A stretch of DNA of 64,000 nt, taken from the NCBI GenBank assembly GCA_963831705.1, contig CAWHRE010000010.1, positions 248,001 through 312,000 on the forward strand, read 5' to 3'. Source of the stretch: DASQPR01 sp963831705 (GTDB lineage Bacteria > Actinomycetota > Actinomycetes > Mycobacteriales > Micromonosporaceae). A program made the position numbers and the translations under genes. Positions 16,304-30,908 of the stretch are shown one piece after another. The notes beneath the pieces are model-generated. The model saw only the letters and a list, made by a program, of their open reading frames with translations, had not been told where the DNA came from and did no database searches. Each line of letters starts with the position of its first letter. Position 1 is the stretch's first letter.

Positions 16304-17230
16304 TTACGCGCCGATGCGGCGTAGCAGGCCCTCCTGGACCGCACTTGCGATCAAGCGGCCGTCTTGCGTGAAGAGCCGCCCGTTGGCCAACCCGCGCGCG
16401 CCCGACGCCGACGGCGACGTGCAGTCGTACAGCAGCCACTCGTCTGCGCGGAACGGCCGGTGGAACCAGAGCGCGTGGTCGAGTGAAGCACCGACGTACC
16501 CGCCCTTGCCCCAGACCTCGCCATGCGTCGCCAGAACCGAGTCGAGCAGCGTCATGTCCGACGCGAACGTCAATGCGCAGGCGTGCACCAACGGATCGTC
16601 CGGGAGTTTGCCGTCGATCCGGATCCACACACGCTGACGCGCTTCGGCCGGGCGCTCACCGGGCCGGGTCCAGCCCGGCTCGCCGATGTAGCGGACGTCC
16701 ATTGGCTGTGGAATCAGGCCCCACACGCCCGCGCGTTCCGGGTATTTGGAGAGCCGCTCGCCCATCGTCGGCACTTCGTCCGGCGGCGGTACGTCCGGCG
16801 GCGCCTCGGTCTGGTGATCGAGACCGTCCTCGGCGCGCTGAAACGACGCGGACATGAAGAAGATCGTCTTCCCGTGCTGAACCGCGACCGAGCGCCGGAC
16901 CGAGAAGGAACGGCCGTCCCGAATGTTCTCGACGGTGTACATGATCGGCTCGGCCGGGTCGCCGGCGCGGACAAAGTATCCGTGCAGCGAATGCACGGTT
17001 CGACTCGGATCCACGGTACGGCCGGCGGCGACCAGCGCCTGCGCGGCGACCTGACCGCCATAGATCCGCTGCGGGCCGACCGGCGGACTCATTCCGCGGA
17101 ACACGAACTCGTCGACGGTATCCAGGTCGAGCGTCTGGAGCAGCAGATCCACCGCGGCCTGACCGGTCAATTGCGGACCGGTCAGGCTCGGCAGAATCTT
17201 CCCGCTCGGACCAGTGGCAGGGCCGGTCAA
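16304..17230 (-). CDS. tesB: acyl-CoA thioesterase II
   Basis: A 308-residue double-hotdog thioesterase that hydrolyses medium- and long-chain acyl-CoA. The N-terminal half has RIYGGQVAAQALVAA and HSLHGYFVRAGD; the C-terminal half has ASDMTLLDSVL and GASLDHALWFHRPFRADEW, containing the Asp and His of the TesB active site. Last gene of gltB-gltD-pyk-tesB, starting 1 bp after the pyk stop. The pyk-tesB pairing is conserved in mycobacteria (pykA-tesB1), which supports both identifications. Confidence 0.93.
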   Translation of the reverse strand: MTGPATGPSGKILPSLTGPQLTGQAAVDLLLQTLDLDTVDEFVFRGMSPPVGPQRIYGGQVAAQALVAAGRTVDPSRTVHSLHGYFVRAGDPAEPIMYTVENIRDGRSFSVRRSVAVQHGKTIFFMSASFQRAEDGLDHQTEAPPDVPPPDEVPTMGERLSKYPERAGVWGLIPQPMDVRYIGEPGWTRPGERPAEARQRVWIRIDGKLPDDPLVHACALTFASDMTLLDSVLATHGEVWGKGGYVGASLDHALWFHRPFRADEWLLYDCTSPSASGARGLANGRLFTQDGRLIASAVQEGLLRRIGA

Positions 17231-17231
17231 A

Positions 17232-18659
17232 TTACTCTCCGGCCAGCGATCCGATTTGGTGTACGCGCAGCGTGTTGGTCGAGCCGGGCGTGTTCGGCGG
17301 GCTACCCGCCACGATCACGACGTAATCCCCGGCTTCGGTACCGCCGACACTCAGCAACGCGCTGTCGACCTGGCGGAACATGTCATCGGTGTGCTTGACC
17401 GACGAGACGACCACGCTCTGCACGCCCCACGAAAGGGCGAGCTGGGTGTTGACCCGCGGATCCGGCGTACAGGCGATCAGCGGCATGTCGCAGTGCAGAC
17501 GAGCGAGACGGCGGACCGTGTCGCCACTCTGCGAGAACGCGACGAGCGCCTTTGCACCGATCGCGGACGCGACACCGGCCGCGGCGAACGCGATCGCACC
17601 ACCGCGCGTACGCGGAGCATGCCGCAGCGCCGGGACGTCGAGCGAGCTGCCCTCGGTGGTCATGATGATCTTCGCCATCGTGGAGACGGTCAGCACCGGG
17701 AACTTGCCCACGCTGGTCTCACCGGACAGCATCACCGCGTCGGCACCGTCGAGGACGGCGTTCGCGACGTCGGAGACCTCGGCCCGGGTCGGACGCGAGT
17801 TCTCGATCATCGAGTCGAGCATCTGCGTCGCCACGATGACCGGCTTCGCCTGTTCGCGGCAGAGTTCCACGCAGCGCTTCTGGACGATCGGCACCTGGTC
17901 CATCGCCATCTCGACGCCGAGGTCACCACGGGCCACCATGATGCCGTCGAACGCGGCGACGATCTGCTCGAGCGCGTCGACCGCCTCCGGCTTCTCGACC
18001 TTCGCGATCACCGGAACGCGAATGCCCTCTTCGTCCATGATGTTGTGGACGAGCTTGATGTCCTCCGGCGACCGGACGAACGAGAGCGCGACCAGGTCAA
18101 CGCCCATCTTGAGCGCGAACCGGAGGTCTTCGGCGTCCTTCTCGGACAGCGCCGGCACCGAAACTGCGACGTTCGGCAGAGACACGCCCTTGTGGTTCGA
18201 GACGACGCCGCCCTCGACGATCAGGCAGCTGATGTCGTTGCCGGTCACGCCCTTGACTTCGAGAGCCACGCGGCCGTCGTCAACCAGCAGCTTGTCGCCG
18301 GCCTTCACTTCCTGCGGCAACTTCGTGTACGTGCAGGAGACCCGCTCCGCCGTACCGAGGATGTCATCGCTCGTGATGACGATGGTGTCGCCGGTCCGCC
18401 AGGCCACCGGGCCGTTGGCGAACTTGCCGAGGCGGATCTTGGGTCCTTGCAGGTCGGCGAGGATGCCGACGTTCCGGTTCGCGGCAGCGGCCGAGTCCCG
18501 GACGAGCTTGTACGCAGCAGCATGATCATCATGGCTGCCGTGGCTGAAGTTGAGTCGTGCCACATCCATACCGGCGTCGACCAGGCCCCGCATGCGCTCG
18601 GGGTTGTTCACAGCAGGGCCGAGCGTACAGACGATCTTTGCACGGCGGGTCACGGTCAT
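17232..18659 (-). CDS. pyk: pyruvate kinase
   Basis: Converts phosphoenolpyruvate and ADP to pyruvate and ATP. The 475-residue product has the full catalytic barrel: RRAKIVCTLGPA at the start, RLNFSHGSHDDH, VIAKVEKPEAV (catalytic Lys/Glu), MVARGDLGVEMAMDQVP and the C-terminal allosteric domain. The ATG at 18659 overlaps the gltD stop (TGATG); an open extension to 18767 lies within gltD and is not coding. Co-transcribed with gltBD and tesB, linking glycolytic output and nitrogen assimilation. Confidence 0.96.
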   Translation of the reverse strand: MTVTRRAKIVCTLGPAVNNPERMRGLVDAGMDVARLNFSHGSHDDHAAAYKLVRDSAAAANRNVGILADLQGPKIRLGKFANGPVAWRTGDTIVITSDDILGTAERVSCTYTKLPQEVKAGDKLLVDDGRVALEVKGVTGNDISCLIVEGGVVSNHKGVSLPNVAVSVPALSEKDAEDLRFALKMGVDLVALSFVRSPEDIKLVHNIMDEEGIRVPVIAKVEKPEAVDALEQIVAAFDGIMVARGDLGVEMAMDQVPIVQKRCVELCREQAKPVIVATQMLDSMIENSRPTRAEVSDVANAVLDGADAVMLSGETSVGKFPVLTVSTMAKIIMTTEGSSLDVPALRHAPRTRGGAIAFAAAGVASAIGAKALVAFSQSGDTVRRLARLHCDMPLIACTPDPRVNTQLALSWGVQSVVVSSVKHTDDMFRQVDSALLSVGGTEAGDYVVIVAGSPPNTPGSTNTLRVHQIGSLAGE

Positions 18660-20138
18660 CAGGTTAATCTCCGAGTAGACGGTAGAACCGGCGCCGGTAG
18701 TGAGTCTCCGGCACCGAGGTATGTGTGGACAGCGGCGGCGGCGGCACGCCCCTCCGCGATCGCCCACACAATCAACGATGCGCCGCGGTGCATGTCACCG
18801 GCGACGAACACCCCAGTCGCCACCTGCCATGAAGCATCCGCGTTGATGCCACCGCTCACCGTACTCGCGAGTCCTAGCTCGCGGCAGAGCGGGATGGCAT
18901 CCGTTCCGTCGAAACCGATCGCGAGAAGAACGAGGTCCGCTGGGACGACTCGCTCGGTGCCGGGGACTTTTGTCACGATCCGCTGACCGTCGCGGCGCTC
19001 GACGGTGACCTCACTGAGCGTCATCGTCTCGACCCGGCCACCATCGCCGGAGGAGGCGTCGAACGACGAAACGGCGACCGCGAACAGCCGCTCGCCGCCC
19101 TCCTCGTGCGCCGGATAATTCCGCAAAACCCAAGGCCACATCGGCCACGGGTCGCGTCCGGCGTCGCGCTCGGACGGTGGCAACGGGTAGATGTCGAGCT
19201 GCGTGACGCTTGCCGCGCCCTGGCGATGAGCGACGCCGAGGCAGTCCGCCGCAGTGTCGCCACCGCCGATGATGATCACGTGACGCCCGGCCGCGTTGAT
19301 CTCCGGCGTCGGAACGTCCCCGGCCACCGCGTGATTCGCGGCCACCAAATATTCCATCGCCAGATGTACGCCGGAAAGCTCCCGTCCAGGCGTCTCGGGC
19401 GTGTCCCGACCGGCCAGCGCACCCGCCGCGAGCACTACCGCGTCATGGCGTTCGCGCAACTCGGCCATGGTCACGTCGACGCCGATGTTGACGCCGGTCC
19501 GGAACTCCACGCCCTCCGCGGTCATCTGGTCGATCCGCCGGTCGATGTGGCGCTTCTCCAGCTTGAAATCGGGGATCCCGTAGCGCAGCAGCCCGCCCAG
19601 CTGCCCATCGCGCTCGTACACGGTGACCGTGTGTCCGGCCCGCGCAAGCTGCTGGGCCGCTGCCAGGCCCGCCGGTCCGGATCCGACGACCGCCACGGTA
19701 CGGCCGGAGCTTTCCGCGGGCGTGACGACGCCGACCAGCCCGTCGGCGAAGCCGCGATCGATGATCTCGACCTCGACCTGCTTGATCGTCACCGGCGAAC
19801 CGGCGCGGCCGTTGCTCGGGATGGCGAGCACGCAGGCGGCCTCGCAGGGCGCCGGGCACAGCCGACCGGTGAACTCCGGAAAGTTGTTCGTGGCGTGCAA
19901 CTCGTCCAGCGCGCCGGTCCAGTCGCCGGTCCGGACCAGGTCGTTCCAGTCCGGGATGCGGTTGCCGAGCGGGCAGGCGTGATGGCAGAACGGGATGCCG
20001 CAGTCCATGCAGCGCCCGGCCTGGGTCGTGATCAGCTCGTCGGAGGCTGATTCGTACACCTCGCGCCAGTCCTGGATGCGGACCGGGACCGGCCTGCGCT
20101 TCGGAAGCTGACGATCGGCCTCAAGAAATCCGGTTGGG

Positions 20139-20146
<8 letters not shown>
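18659..20146 (-). CDS. gltD: glutamate synthase (NADPH) small subunit
   Basis: A 495-residue beta subunit supplying electrons from NADPH to GltB. The N-terminus has the paired iron-sulfur ligands CMDCGIPFCHHACPLGN and CPAPCEAAC, then an FAD motif VAVVGSGPAGLAAAQQLARAG and an NADPH motif VIIIGGGDTAADCLG. The GTG at 20146 starts a typical PNPTGFLE N-terminus and overlaps the gltB stop by 8 bp; the open frame further upstream is inside gltB. Overlapping genes secure equimolar subunits. Confidence 0.95.
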
Positions 20147-24734
<4,588 letters not shown>

Positions 24735-24924
24735 GAGCAGGCTCCTATCGTCGTCATTCGTTCGCGGGACGACGTCGGCCCTTAATGGTCGTTCTAGTTT
24801 ACGCACCCGCAACCGTGGTTTGATCGTTTCTCATGTCCGTCTCAACCCGTGGAAGCTGCGCGGATTACCGGCGGATGACATTCAGATTGCGATCAACGAC
24901 ACCCGTCGAACTGTACTCGTTGGT

Positions 24925-26169
24925 CTACGAAGACCGCTTGAGCTGCCGTAATGCATGGGTAGCCCGGCCCAGCGGGCCTGGGACGAGACCGAGAGCGGCA
25001 TCGCGCGTCCGGGACGGAGCACGTGACGCGGTCAACACCGCCCCGATCCGGCGTGATTGCTTGCCGATCCGGGCCACACTCGTCCGCCGCGCCTGCGAGT
25101 AGCCGTCGAGCGCGGCGTGCAGTCCGGCGCCCGGGACGACCCCGGTCAGCGCCTCGGTCAGCGCGGCGGCGTCCTCGAACGCCAGGCTGCCGCCCGACCC
25201 GAGGTGATGCGCCATGGCGTGGGCCGCATCCCCGAGCAGCGCGTATCCACCGCGACCCGCCGGGAACGAGAACGTACGCGGAATCGGCCACAATTCGCCG
25301 ATCGCATGCTGGATCAGCTCGTCCGGCTCGGTTGCCGCCAGGATGTCGGAAATCGGAGCATGCCAGTCGGCGAACCACCGGCGCAGCAGGCCGAGCTGGG
25401 CGGCGGCCGATTCCGGCCGCACCGCGCCAGGCACCGTGGCGGTCCAATAGAGCCCGCCGCGCGAGGAAGAGCCGCCGGCCGAGCCACGAGCGCCCATCAC
25501 GGCGTACCGGAAACGGTGGCCGGCGCCCACGGACACACCGACCGACTCGCCGCCGGACGCGGCCGTGGGTACTCGCTCGAGTCGCTCGATCAGCTCGGAG
25601 GCGCGGTACCACGGGATGACCGCCCGCCAGGCCGTACAGCCGGCCGAGACGACCGAGCCCTCCGGGCTGAGTCGCCGCCGGACCAGGCTGTCCACACCGT
25701 CCGCGCCGATTACGACATCGGCTTCCCACGTCGTCGTACCGTCACTGACGGCCGGCGATTCGAACGCGGCGCCAACGCCGGCCGGCTGGCGGATGATCCG
25801 GATGCCGACGCCGGTACGGATCGTGACCGCCTCGCCGAGACCGGCGAACAACGCATCGTGCAGATCTTCGCGGTGTACCACGAGCGGCGTCTGGTCGGGT
25901 GCGTCGATCGCTTCCGGCTCGACCAGCCAGCCACCGTCCGGGCGGCGAATCCCCCGGTACGGCACCGGCGTCGCGACCGCATCCAGTCCCGCGCCGACCC
26001 CGATGCGCTGCAGAGCCGCGACGCCGAACGGCGCGATCAGCAACGCGGCGTTGTCGGCACGCAACCGATCATCGCGTTCGAGCAGCGTCACCTGCCAGTC
26101 CGCCCGGGCCAGTGCGCCCGCCACGGCCAGGCCGCCGAGACCGGCGCCGACCACGACCGCAGACGGCAT
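24925..26169 (-). CDS. FAD-dependent monooxygenase
   Basis: A 414-residue class A flavoprotein hydroxylase: N-terminal dinucleotide motif AVVVGAGLGGLAVAGALARA, the middle DG motif VVIGADGVDSLVRRRL and the FAD/ribityl motif ALLGDAAHAMAHHLGSGG. Family members hydroxylate aromatic substrates with NAD(P)H and oxygen; the substrate is not predictable here. It starts 6 bp after lgt on the same strand, so it is co-transcribed, an unusual partner for the essential lgt. The stop lies in a small GGTCT/AGACC stem. Confidence 0.87.
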   Translation of the reverse strand: MPSAVVVGAGLGGLAVAGALARADWQVTLLERDDRLRADNAALLIAPFGVAALQRIGVGAGLDAVATPVPYRGIRRPDGGWLVEPEAIDAPDQTPLVVHREDLHDALFAGLGEAVTIRTGVGIRIIRQPAGVGAAFESPAVSDGTTTWEADVVIGADGVDSLVRRRLSPEGSVVSAGCTAWRAVIPWYRASELIERLERVPTAASGGESVGVSVGAGHRFRYAVMGARGSAGGSSSRGGLYWTATVPGAVRPESAAAQLGLLRRWFADWHAPISDILAATEPDELIQHAIGELWPIPRTFSFPAGRGGYALLGDAAHAMAHHLGSGGSLAFEDAAALTEALTGVVPGAGLHAALDGYSQARRTSVARIGKQSRRIGAVLTASRAPSRTRDAALGLVPGPLGRATHALRQLKRSS

Positions 26170-26175
26170 CGCGAC

Positions 26176-27315
26176 CTACTTCGTTGCCGAGCGCGGCTTG
26201 ATCGCGGCCGGCTTGCCCGCGGTCGGTTCGGCCGGCGCTTGATCAACGCCCGATACGTCAAGGTCCGACTCGCCTATGTCCGAATCGTCAACGTCCGACT
26301 CGTCGACGTCCGATGCTGATGCGTCGACATCGTCCACCGCAAGATCGGCATCAGACTCGGCTTCGAGATCGGCTTCGGTTGCCCGTACCTCATCGCCTTC
26401 GAGATCTTGGTCTTGGGACGCCAGCAGCGCGGCCTCGTCCTCGGTGACCACCCGGTAGCCGCCGTCCGCCTCCGGGACCAGGATCTCACGCTGACCCTTG
26501 ACCCGGATGAAGTAGATCAGCGCGCCGAGGAACACGATCAGCGCGGTCCAGTCGTTCAGGCGCAGGCCGAGAATGTGGTTCGCGTCATCGACGCGGAGGT
26601 ATTCGATCCAGGCGCGACCGACCGTGTATGCCATCACGTAGAGCGCGAACGCGCGGCCACGGCCGAACTTGAACTTGCGATCCATCAGGAACACGAACAG
26701 CGCCACACCGAGATCCCAGACCACCTCGTAGAGGAACGTCGGCTGGTAGAGCCCGGGCAGCAATACCGCGTGGCCGTCCGGGCCGACCAGCGCATGTCCC
26801 GGGTTGCTCGGATCCATCTGGTGCACCTGGAGACCGAACGGGAGCGTGGTGGCCCGGCCGTAGAGCTCGTTGTTGAACCAGTTTCCGAAGCGACCGAGCG
26901 CCTGGGCGACCGGCAGCGCGGGCGCGAGGCAGTCGGCGACGAAGGTCAGCGGGATCTTGAGTTGGCGGCACGCGATCAAAGCGCCGACCGCGCCACCCGC
27001 GACCGCACCCCAGATCCCGAGGCCGCCCTTCCAGACTTCAAACGTGGAGACCCAGCCCGTGCCGCTCTTCCCGAAGTAGTCCTGCCACGAGGTGGCCACG
27101 TTGTAGATCCGGGCGCCGATGATTCCGCACGGAACCGCCCACACCGCGACGTCGAGGATCGCGTACTGCGGCGCGCCGCGATCGCGCATACGCTGCTCGG
27201 TGATCAACGCGCAGACGATGATGCCTGCGATGATGCACAGCGCGTACGCGCGGAGCGGAAAAGGTCCGAGATGCCAGACGGCGGTCGTCGGACTGGGAAT
27301 ACTGGCGAGGGTCAC
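26176..27315 (-). CDS. lgt: prolipoprotein diacylglyceryl transferase
   Basis: Transfers diacylglycerol from phosphatidylglycerol to the lipobox Cys of prolipoproteins in the plasma membrane. The signature GRFGNWFNNELYGRAT is intact, with seven membrane segments between about residues 15 and 285. The GTG at 27315 gives the usual actinobacterial N-terminus (LASIPSP...HLGPFPLRAY); a longer frame to 27579 overlaps trpC and is rejected. An acidic cytoplasmic tail of about 85 residues (from about 295) contains DVDxSDVDDSD-type repeats and no known domain. Divergent from trpC. Confidence 0.95.
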   Translation of the reverse strand: MTLASIPSPTTAVWHLGPFPLRAYALCIIAGIIVCALITEQRMRDRGAPQYAILDVAVWAVPCGIIGARIYNVATSWQDYFGKSGTGWVSTFEVWKGGLGIWGAVAGGAVGALIACRQLKIPLTFVADCLAPALPVAQALGRFGNWFNNELYGRATTLPFGLQVHQMDPSNPGHALVGPDGHAVLLPGLYQPTFLYEVVWDLGVALFVFLMDRKFKFGRGRAFALYVMAYTVGRAWIEYLRVDDANHILGLRLNDWTALIVFLGALIYFIRVKGQREILVPEADGGYRVVTEDEAALLASQDQDLEGDEVRATEADLEAESDADLAVDDVDASASDVDESDVDDSDIGESDLDVSGVDQAPAEPTAGKPAAIKPRSATK

Positions 27316-27480
27316 GAGCGAACACGCTACCGCTGTGTGTCGCCTGATCGCTACGGCCCTGCTGCGCGGATCGAGCTGAGGGCCACCTTGCAGCGTGAGC
27401 ATTACGCCCGACAGTCTCGGCGTGAGCCTCGTCATACCCCACGCGCCGACGGCATATCTCGGCCGCCTAGCATCGGCGTC
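27316..27480. promoter_or_regulatory. divergent promoter region lgt / trpC
   Basis: 165 bp between the two start codons. For trpC, TAGCAT (27468-27473) is 7 nt before the ATG, indicating a leaderless transcript. For lgt, a minus-strand TAGCGT lies about 8 nt upstream of the GTG. No leader peptide with tandem Trp codons and no T-box-like structure was seen, so trp attenuation is not evident here. Confidence 0.45.
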
Positions 27481-28332
27481 ATGACAGCCGGAGAAGAGAG
27501 TCCGAAGTCGGGGCCTGGCTTCGAGAGCGCGCTTGACGAGATTCTCGCAGGCGTTCGTCTGGATGTCGCCGCGCGACAAGAGCTGCTCCCGATTGACCGG
27601 CTACGCGAGCTGGCCGCCGCGGCGCCGCCCGCGCTGGACGCGTATACCGCGCTGCGCGCGCCCGGCGTCGGTGTGATCGCCGAGGTCAAGCGCTCGTCGC
27701 CATCACGTGGTGCGATCGCCGAGATCGCCGACCCCGCCGCTCTGGCGAGCGAGTACGCGGCCGGCGGTGCCCGCTGCGTCTCGGTCCTCACCGAGGGGCG
27801 TTGGTTCGGCGGCAGCCTGGACGACCTGATCGCGGTACGCGCTGCGGTACGCGTTCCGGTGCTGCGTAAAGATTTCGTCATCTCCTCCTACCAGGTGCAC
27901 GAGGCCCGGGCACACGGTGCCGACCTGGTGCTGCTGATCGTCGCCGCGCTGGAACAGAACGCGCTGATGGGGCTGCTGGAACGGGTTGAATCGCTCGGCA
28001 TGACGCCGCTCGTCGAAGTACACGACGAGGAGGAGGCGGATCGCGCACTGGACGCCGGTGCCCGCGTGATCGGCGTGAACGCGCGGAACCTGCGGACGCT
28101 GGAGATCGACCGGACGGTGTTCGACCGGATCGCGCCCGGGCTGCCGGGCAACGTCGTGAAGATTGCCGAATCCGGCGTACGCGGACCGCATGATCTGATC
28201 AAGTACGCGTCGGCCGGCGCCGATGCGGTTCTCGTCGGAGAGGGACTCGTGACCCAGAAGAGCCCGCGCGACGCGGTCGCCGAACTAGTAACGGCGGGCA
28301 GCCACCCGGCGACGCCACGGCCGGTGCGGTGA
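27481..28332 (+). CDS. trpC: indole-3-glycerol-phosphate synthase
   Basis: Closes the indole ring in tryptophan synthesis. A 283-residue TIM barrel with VIAEVKRSSPSRG (catalytic Lys), VLRKDFVISSYQVHEARAHG (catalytic Lys), NARNL, KIAESGV and ADAVLVGEGL. The ATG at 27481 is 7 nt from a -10 element; the open frame upstream is antisense to lgt. First gene of trpC-trpB-trpA, each overlapping the next by 4 bp. A short Pro/Arg-rich C-terminal tail follows the barrel. Confidence 0.95.
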   Translation: MTAGEESPKSGPGFESALDEILAGVRLDVAARQELLPIDRLRELAAAAPPALDAYTALRAPGVGVIAEVKRSSPSRGAIAEIADPAALASEYAAGGARCVSVLTEGRWFGGSLDDLIAVRAAVRVPVLRKDFVISSYQVHEARAHGADLVLLIVAALEQNALMGLLERVESLGMTPLVEVHDEEEADRALDAGARVIGVNARNLRTLEIDRTVFDRIAPGLPGNVVKIAESGVRGPHDLIKYASAGADAVLVGEGLVTQKSPRDAVAELVTAGSHPATPRPVR

Positions 28333-29561
28333 CTGACGTACTGGGCGCCGACGCGCTCGTCGCCGGCCTCGTCCCCGACTTCTCCGGTCATTTCGGTCGA
28401 TTCGGTGGCCGATTCGTTCCGGAAGCACTGATCAAGGCACTGGACGAACTGGACGCGACCTATCGCCACGCGATGGCGGATGAAGCGTTCCAGGTCGAGT
28501 TCGCAGCGCTGCTGCGCGATTACGCCGGTGCGCCCAGCCGCCTGTACGACGCGACTCGCCTCAGCCGGCAGGCCGGCGCGCGAATTCTGCTCAAGCGCGA
28601 GGATCTGAACCACACCGGCGCGCACAAGGTCCGCAACGTGCTCGGCCAGGCGCTGATCACGCAGCGCATGGGCAAGAAGCGGGTGATCGCGGAGACCGGC
28701 GCGGGCCAGCACGGCGTCGCGACCGCCACCGCAGCCGCGCTGTTCGGCCTCGAGTGCGTGATCTACATGGGTGAGGTGGACACCCAGCGCCAGGCGCTGA
28801 ACGTGGCCCGGATGCGCATGCTCGGCGCGACGGTCGTACCGGTGACGACCGGCTCGCGGACGCTCAAGGACGCGATCAACGAGGCGCTTCGGGACTGGGT
28901 CACCAACGTCGACTCGACCCACTACATCCTCGGTACGGTCGCCGGGCCGCACCCGTTCCCCGCGATGGTCCGCGATTTCGTCCGCGGCATCGGCGTCGAG
29001 GCTCGGCTGCAGTGCCTGAACCTGACCGGCGAGCTGCCGGACGCGGTCTGCGCCTGTGTCGGCGGCGGCTCCAACGCGATCGGTGTGTTCCACGCGTTCA
29101 TCGGCGACCCGAGCGTCGCCCTGTACGGGTTCGAGGCGGCCGGCGACGGCGTCGAGACCGGGCGGCACGCGGCGACGATCTCGGCCGGCAGCGTCGGCGT
29201 CTTCCAGGGCACGCGCAGCTTCCTGTTGCAGGACGAGGACGGCCAGACGATCGAGTCACACTCCATCTCGGCCGGACTCGACTACCCGGGCGTCGGCCCC
29301 GAACACGCGTGGCTGCACGAGATCGGTCGGGCCACGTACGAGCCGGTCACAGATCGTGAGGCGATGGACGCGTTCGCGCTGCTCTGCCGTACCGAGGGGA
29401 TCATCCCGGCGATCGAGAGCTCGCACGCACTGGCCGGTGCCCTGCGGCTGGCCGCCGGTCCGCTGGCCGGTAAGACGATCATCGTGAACCTGTCCGGCCG
29501 CGGCGACAAGGATGTGGACACGGCCGGCAAGTGGTTCGGGATCCTCGGAGACACTCAATGA
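28329..29561 (+). CDS. trpB: tryptophan synthase beta chain
   Basis: Condenses indole with serine using pyridoxal phosphate. A 410-residue TrpB1 type: FGRFGGRFVPEAL at the start, the PLP lysine in LNHTGAHKVRN, the glycine-rich phosphate loop CVGGGSNAIG and the C-terminal NLSGRGDKD. The GTG at 28329 overlaps the trpC stop (GTGA). Forms the alpha2-beta2 complex with the product of the next gene. Confidence 0.97.
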   Translation: MTDVLGADALVAGLVPDFSGHFGRFGGRFVPEALIKALDELDATYRHAMADEAFQVEFAALLRDYAGAPSRLYDATRLSRQAGARILLKREDLNHTGAHKVRNVLGQALITQRMGKKRVIAETGAGQHGVATATAAALFGLECVIYMGEVDTQRQALNVARMRMLGATVVPVTTGSRTLKDAINEALRDWVTNVDSTHYILGTVAGPHPFPAMVRDFVRGIGVEARLQCLNLTGELPDAVCACVGGGSNAIGVFHAFIGDPSVALYGFEAAGDGVETGRHAATISAGSVGVFQGTRSFLLQDEDGQTIESHSISAGLDYPGVGPEHAWLHEIGRATYEPVTDREAMDAFALLCRTEGIIPAIESSHALAGALRLAAGPLAGKTIIVNLSGRGDKDVDTAGKWFGILGDTQ

Positions 29562-30355
29562 GCCAGTTGCAGGTCGTGTTCGACAAGGCGAAGACCGAGA
29601 ATCGTGGCGTCCTGGTCGGCTGTATGCCGGCCGGATTCCCAACCGTCGACGGCGGCATCGATTCGATGATCGCGATGGCATCGGCCGGTGCCGACATCGT
29701 GGAGATCGAGCTCGCGTACTCGGATCCGGTGATGGACGGCCCGGTGATCCAGCGCGCCAGCGAGATCGCACTCGCGAACGGCGTACGCACGACGGATGTG
29801 ATCCGGTCGGTCGAGGCGGTCGCCGCGACCGGCGCCACGGTGATCCTGATGACGTACTGGAACCCGATCGAGCGGTACGGTGTCGAGCGCTTCGCCCGCG
29901 ACTTCGCGGCCGCCGGTGGCGCGGGCATCGTGACGCCCGACCTGATTCCGGACGAGGCCGGCGAGTGGATCGCCGCCGCCGACGCGTACAACCTGGACAA
30001 GATCTTCCTGGTCGCGCCGTCGTCGACGGACACGCGCCTGGCGATGACCGCCAAAGCCAGCCGAGGCTTCGTCTACGCGACCGCCGTGATGGGCGTGACC
30101 GGAGCTCGTGAGCAGACGTCGAGCGCGGCGCCGGAACTCGTCGCCCGGGTCCGCGCCGCGAGCGACATCCCGGTCGGCGTCGGCCTCGGCGTACGCAACG
30201 GTGCGCAGGCAGCCAACGTGGCCGGATACGCCGACGCGATCATCGTGGGCAGTGCGCTGATCAGTTGCGTGCTGGACGCCGACACGCCGGATCAGGGGCG
30301 TACCGCGTTGCAGCGACTGACCGGCGAACTGGCCGAAGGCGTCCGGAACCGCTAG
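29558..30355 (+). CDS. trpA: tryptophan synthase alpha chain
   Basis: Cleaves indole-3-glycerol phosphate to indole and glyceraldehyde 3-phosphate. A 265-residue barrel with the catalytic Glu in ADIVEIELAYSDPVMDGPVI, catalytic Asp in GIVTPDLIPDE, and the phosphate-binding VGLGVRNGAQAANV. The ATG at 29558 overlaps the trpB stop (ATGA). The TAG stop (30353-30355) directly abuts the stop of the convergent DUF5709 gene, leaving no spacer or terminator between the two trp transcription units. Confidence 0.96.
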   Translation: MSQLQVVFDKAKTENRGVLVGCMPAGFPTVDGGIDSMIAMASAGADIVEIELAYSDPVMDGPVIQRASEIALANGVRTTDVIRSVEAVAATGATVILMTYWNPIERYGVERFARDFAAAGGAGIVTPDLIPDEAGEWIAAADAYNLDKIFLVAPSSTDTRLAMTAKASRGFVYATAVMGVTGAREQTSSAAPELVARVRAASDIPVGVGLGVRNGAQAANVAGYADAIIVGSALISCVLDADTPDQGRTALQRLTGELAEGVRNR

Positions 30356-30814
30356 CTACTCCAGAGGACCGTCGCCGACGCCGTTCGGATCGTCGACGAC
30401 GTGAATCGCGGCCTCTTCGGCGCTCGCGGCGCCCGAGTCGATCCCGGCATCGAACGCGACCGCGTCCTTCTCGAGGTCGGGGCCGAGGCCTTCGTCCTCC
30501 GCGTACAGGCGGCCGGCACGGGGCTCACGCTCGTACCCGCGACGGGTGATTTCATCCTCGTCGCCGTCTTCGGGAGCGTCGTCGTCAGCGGAAATGTCCG
30601 GCACTTCCTCCGCCAACCGCTGGTCGAGTGACTCGCCCTCGCGCATCTCCTCTGCGGTCGTACCGAATCGATTGGCACCTCGCCAGCGATCGGACGCCTC
30701 GTATCCGACGTCCAAGGGGTCTGCGACCTTGTCGTCGTCGAGCGTGTCGGACTCGTCCAGCACGCCGTCGTCCTCGATGTCGTCCCATTGGGCCACGTCG
30801 TCGATCCCCTCCAC
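30356..30814 (-). CDS. DUF5709 family acidic protein
   Basis: A 152-residue, very acidic soluble protein (many DD/DE/ED runs) with the DUF5709 signatures VLDESDTLDDD, DPLDVGYEASDRWRGANRFG and EEMREGESLDQRLAEEVPD. Function unknown; restricted to Actinobacteria as far as known. The GTG at 30814 follows an ideal GGAGGT ribosome site (6 nt). It lies 94 bp downstream of the TIGR02234 gene on the same strand and ends flush with trpA. Confidence 0.85.
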   Translation of the reverse strand: MEGIDDVAQWDDIEDDGVLDESDTLDDDKVADPLDVGYEASDRWRGANRFGTTAEEMREGESLDQRLAEEVPDISADDDAPEDGDEDEITRRGYEREPRAGRLYAEDEGLGPDLEKDAVAFDAGIDSGAASAEEAAIHVVDDPNGVGDGPLE

Positions 30815-30908
30815 CGCGGTACCTCCTCCACACATCGAACCATCAACTGAGCGGTGGCGCCCGCCGGACGATCAACAACCGGCTCAGGTTTCCATCATTT
30901 TCCAGCCG

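Noticed and set aside
27316..27480. trp leader peptide/attenuator or T-box before trpC
   Set aside because: No short frame with tandem Trp codons and no leader long enough; the -10 lies 7 nt before the ATG.
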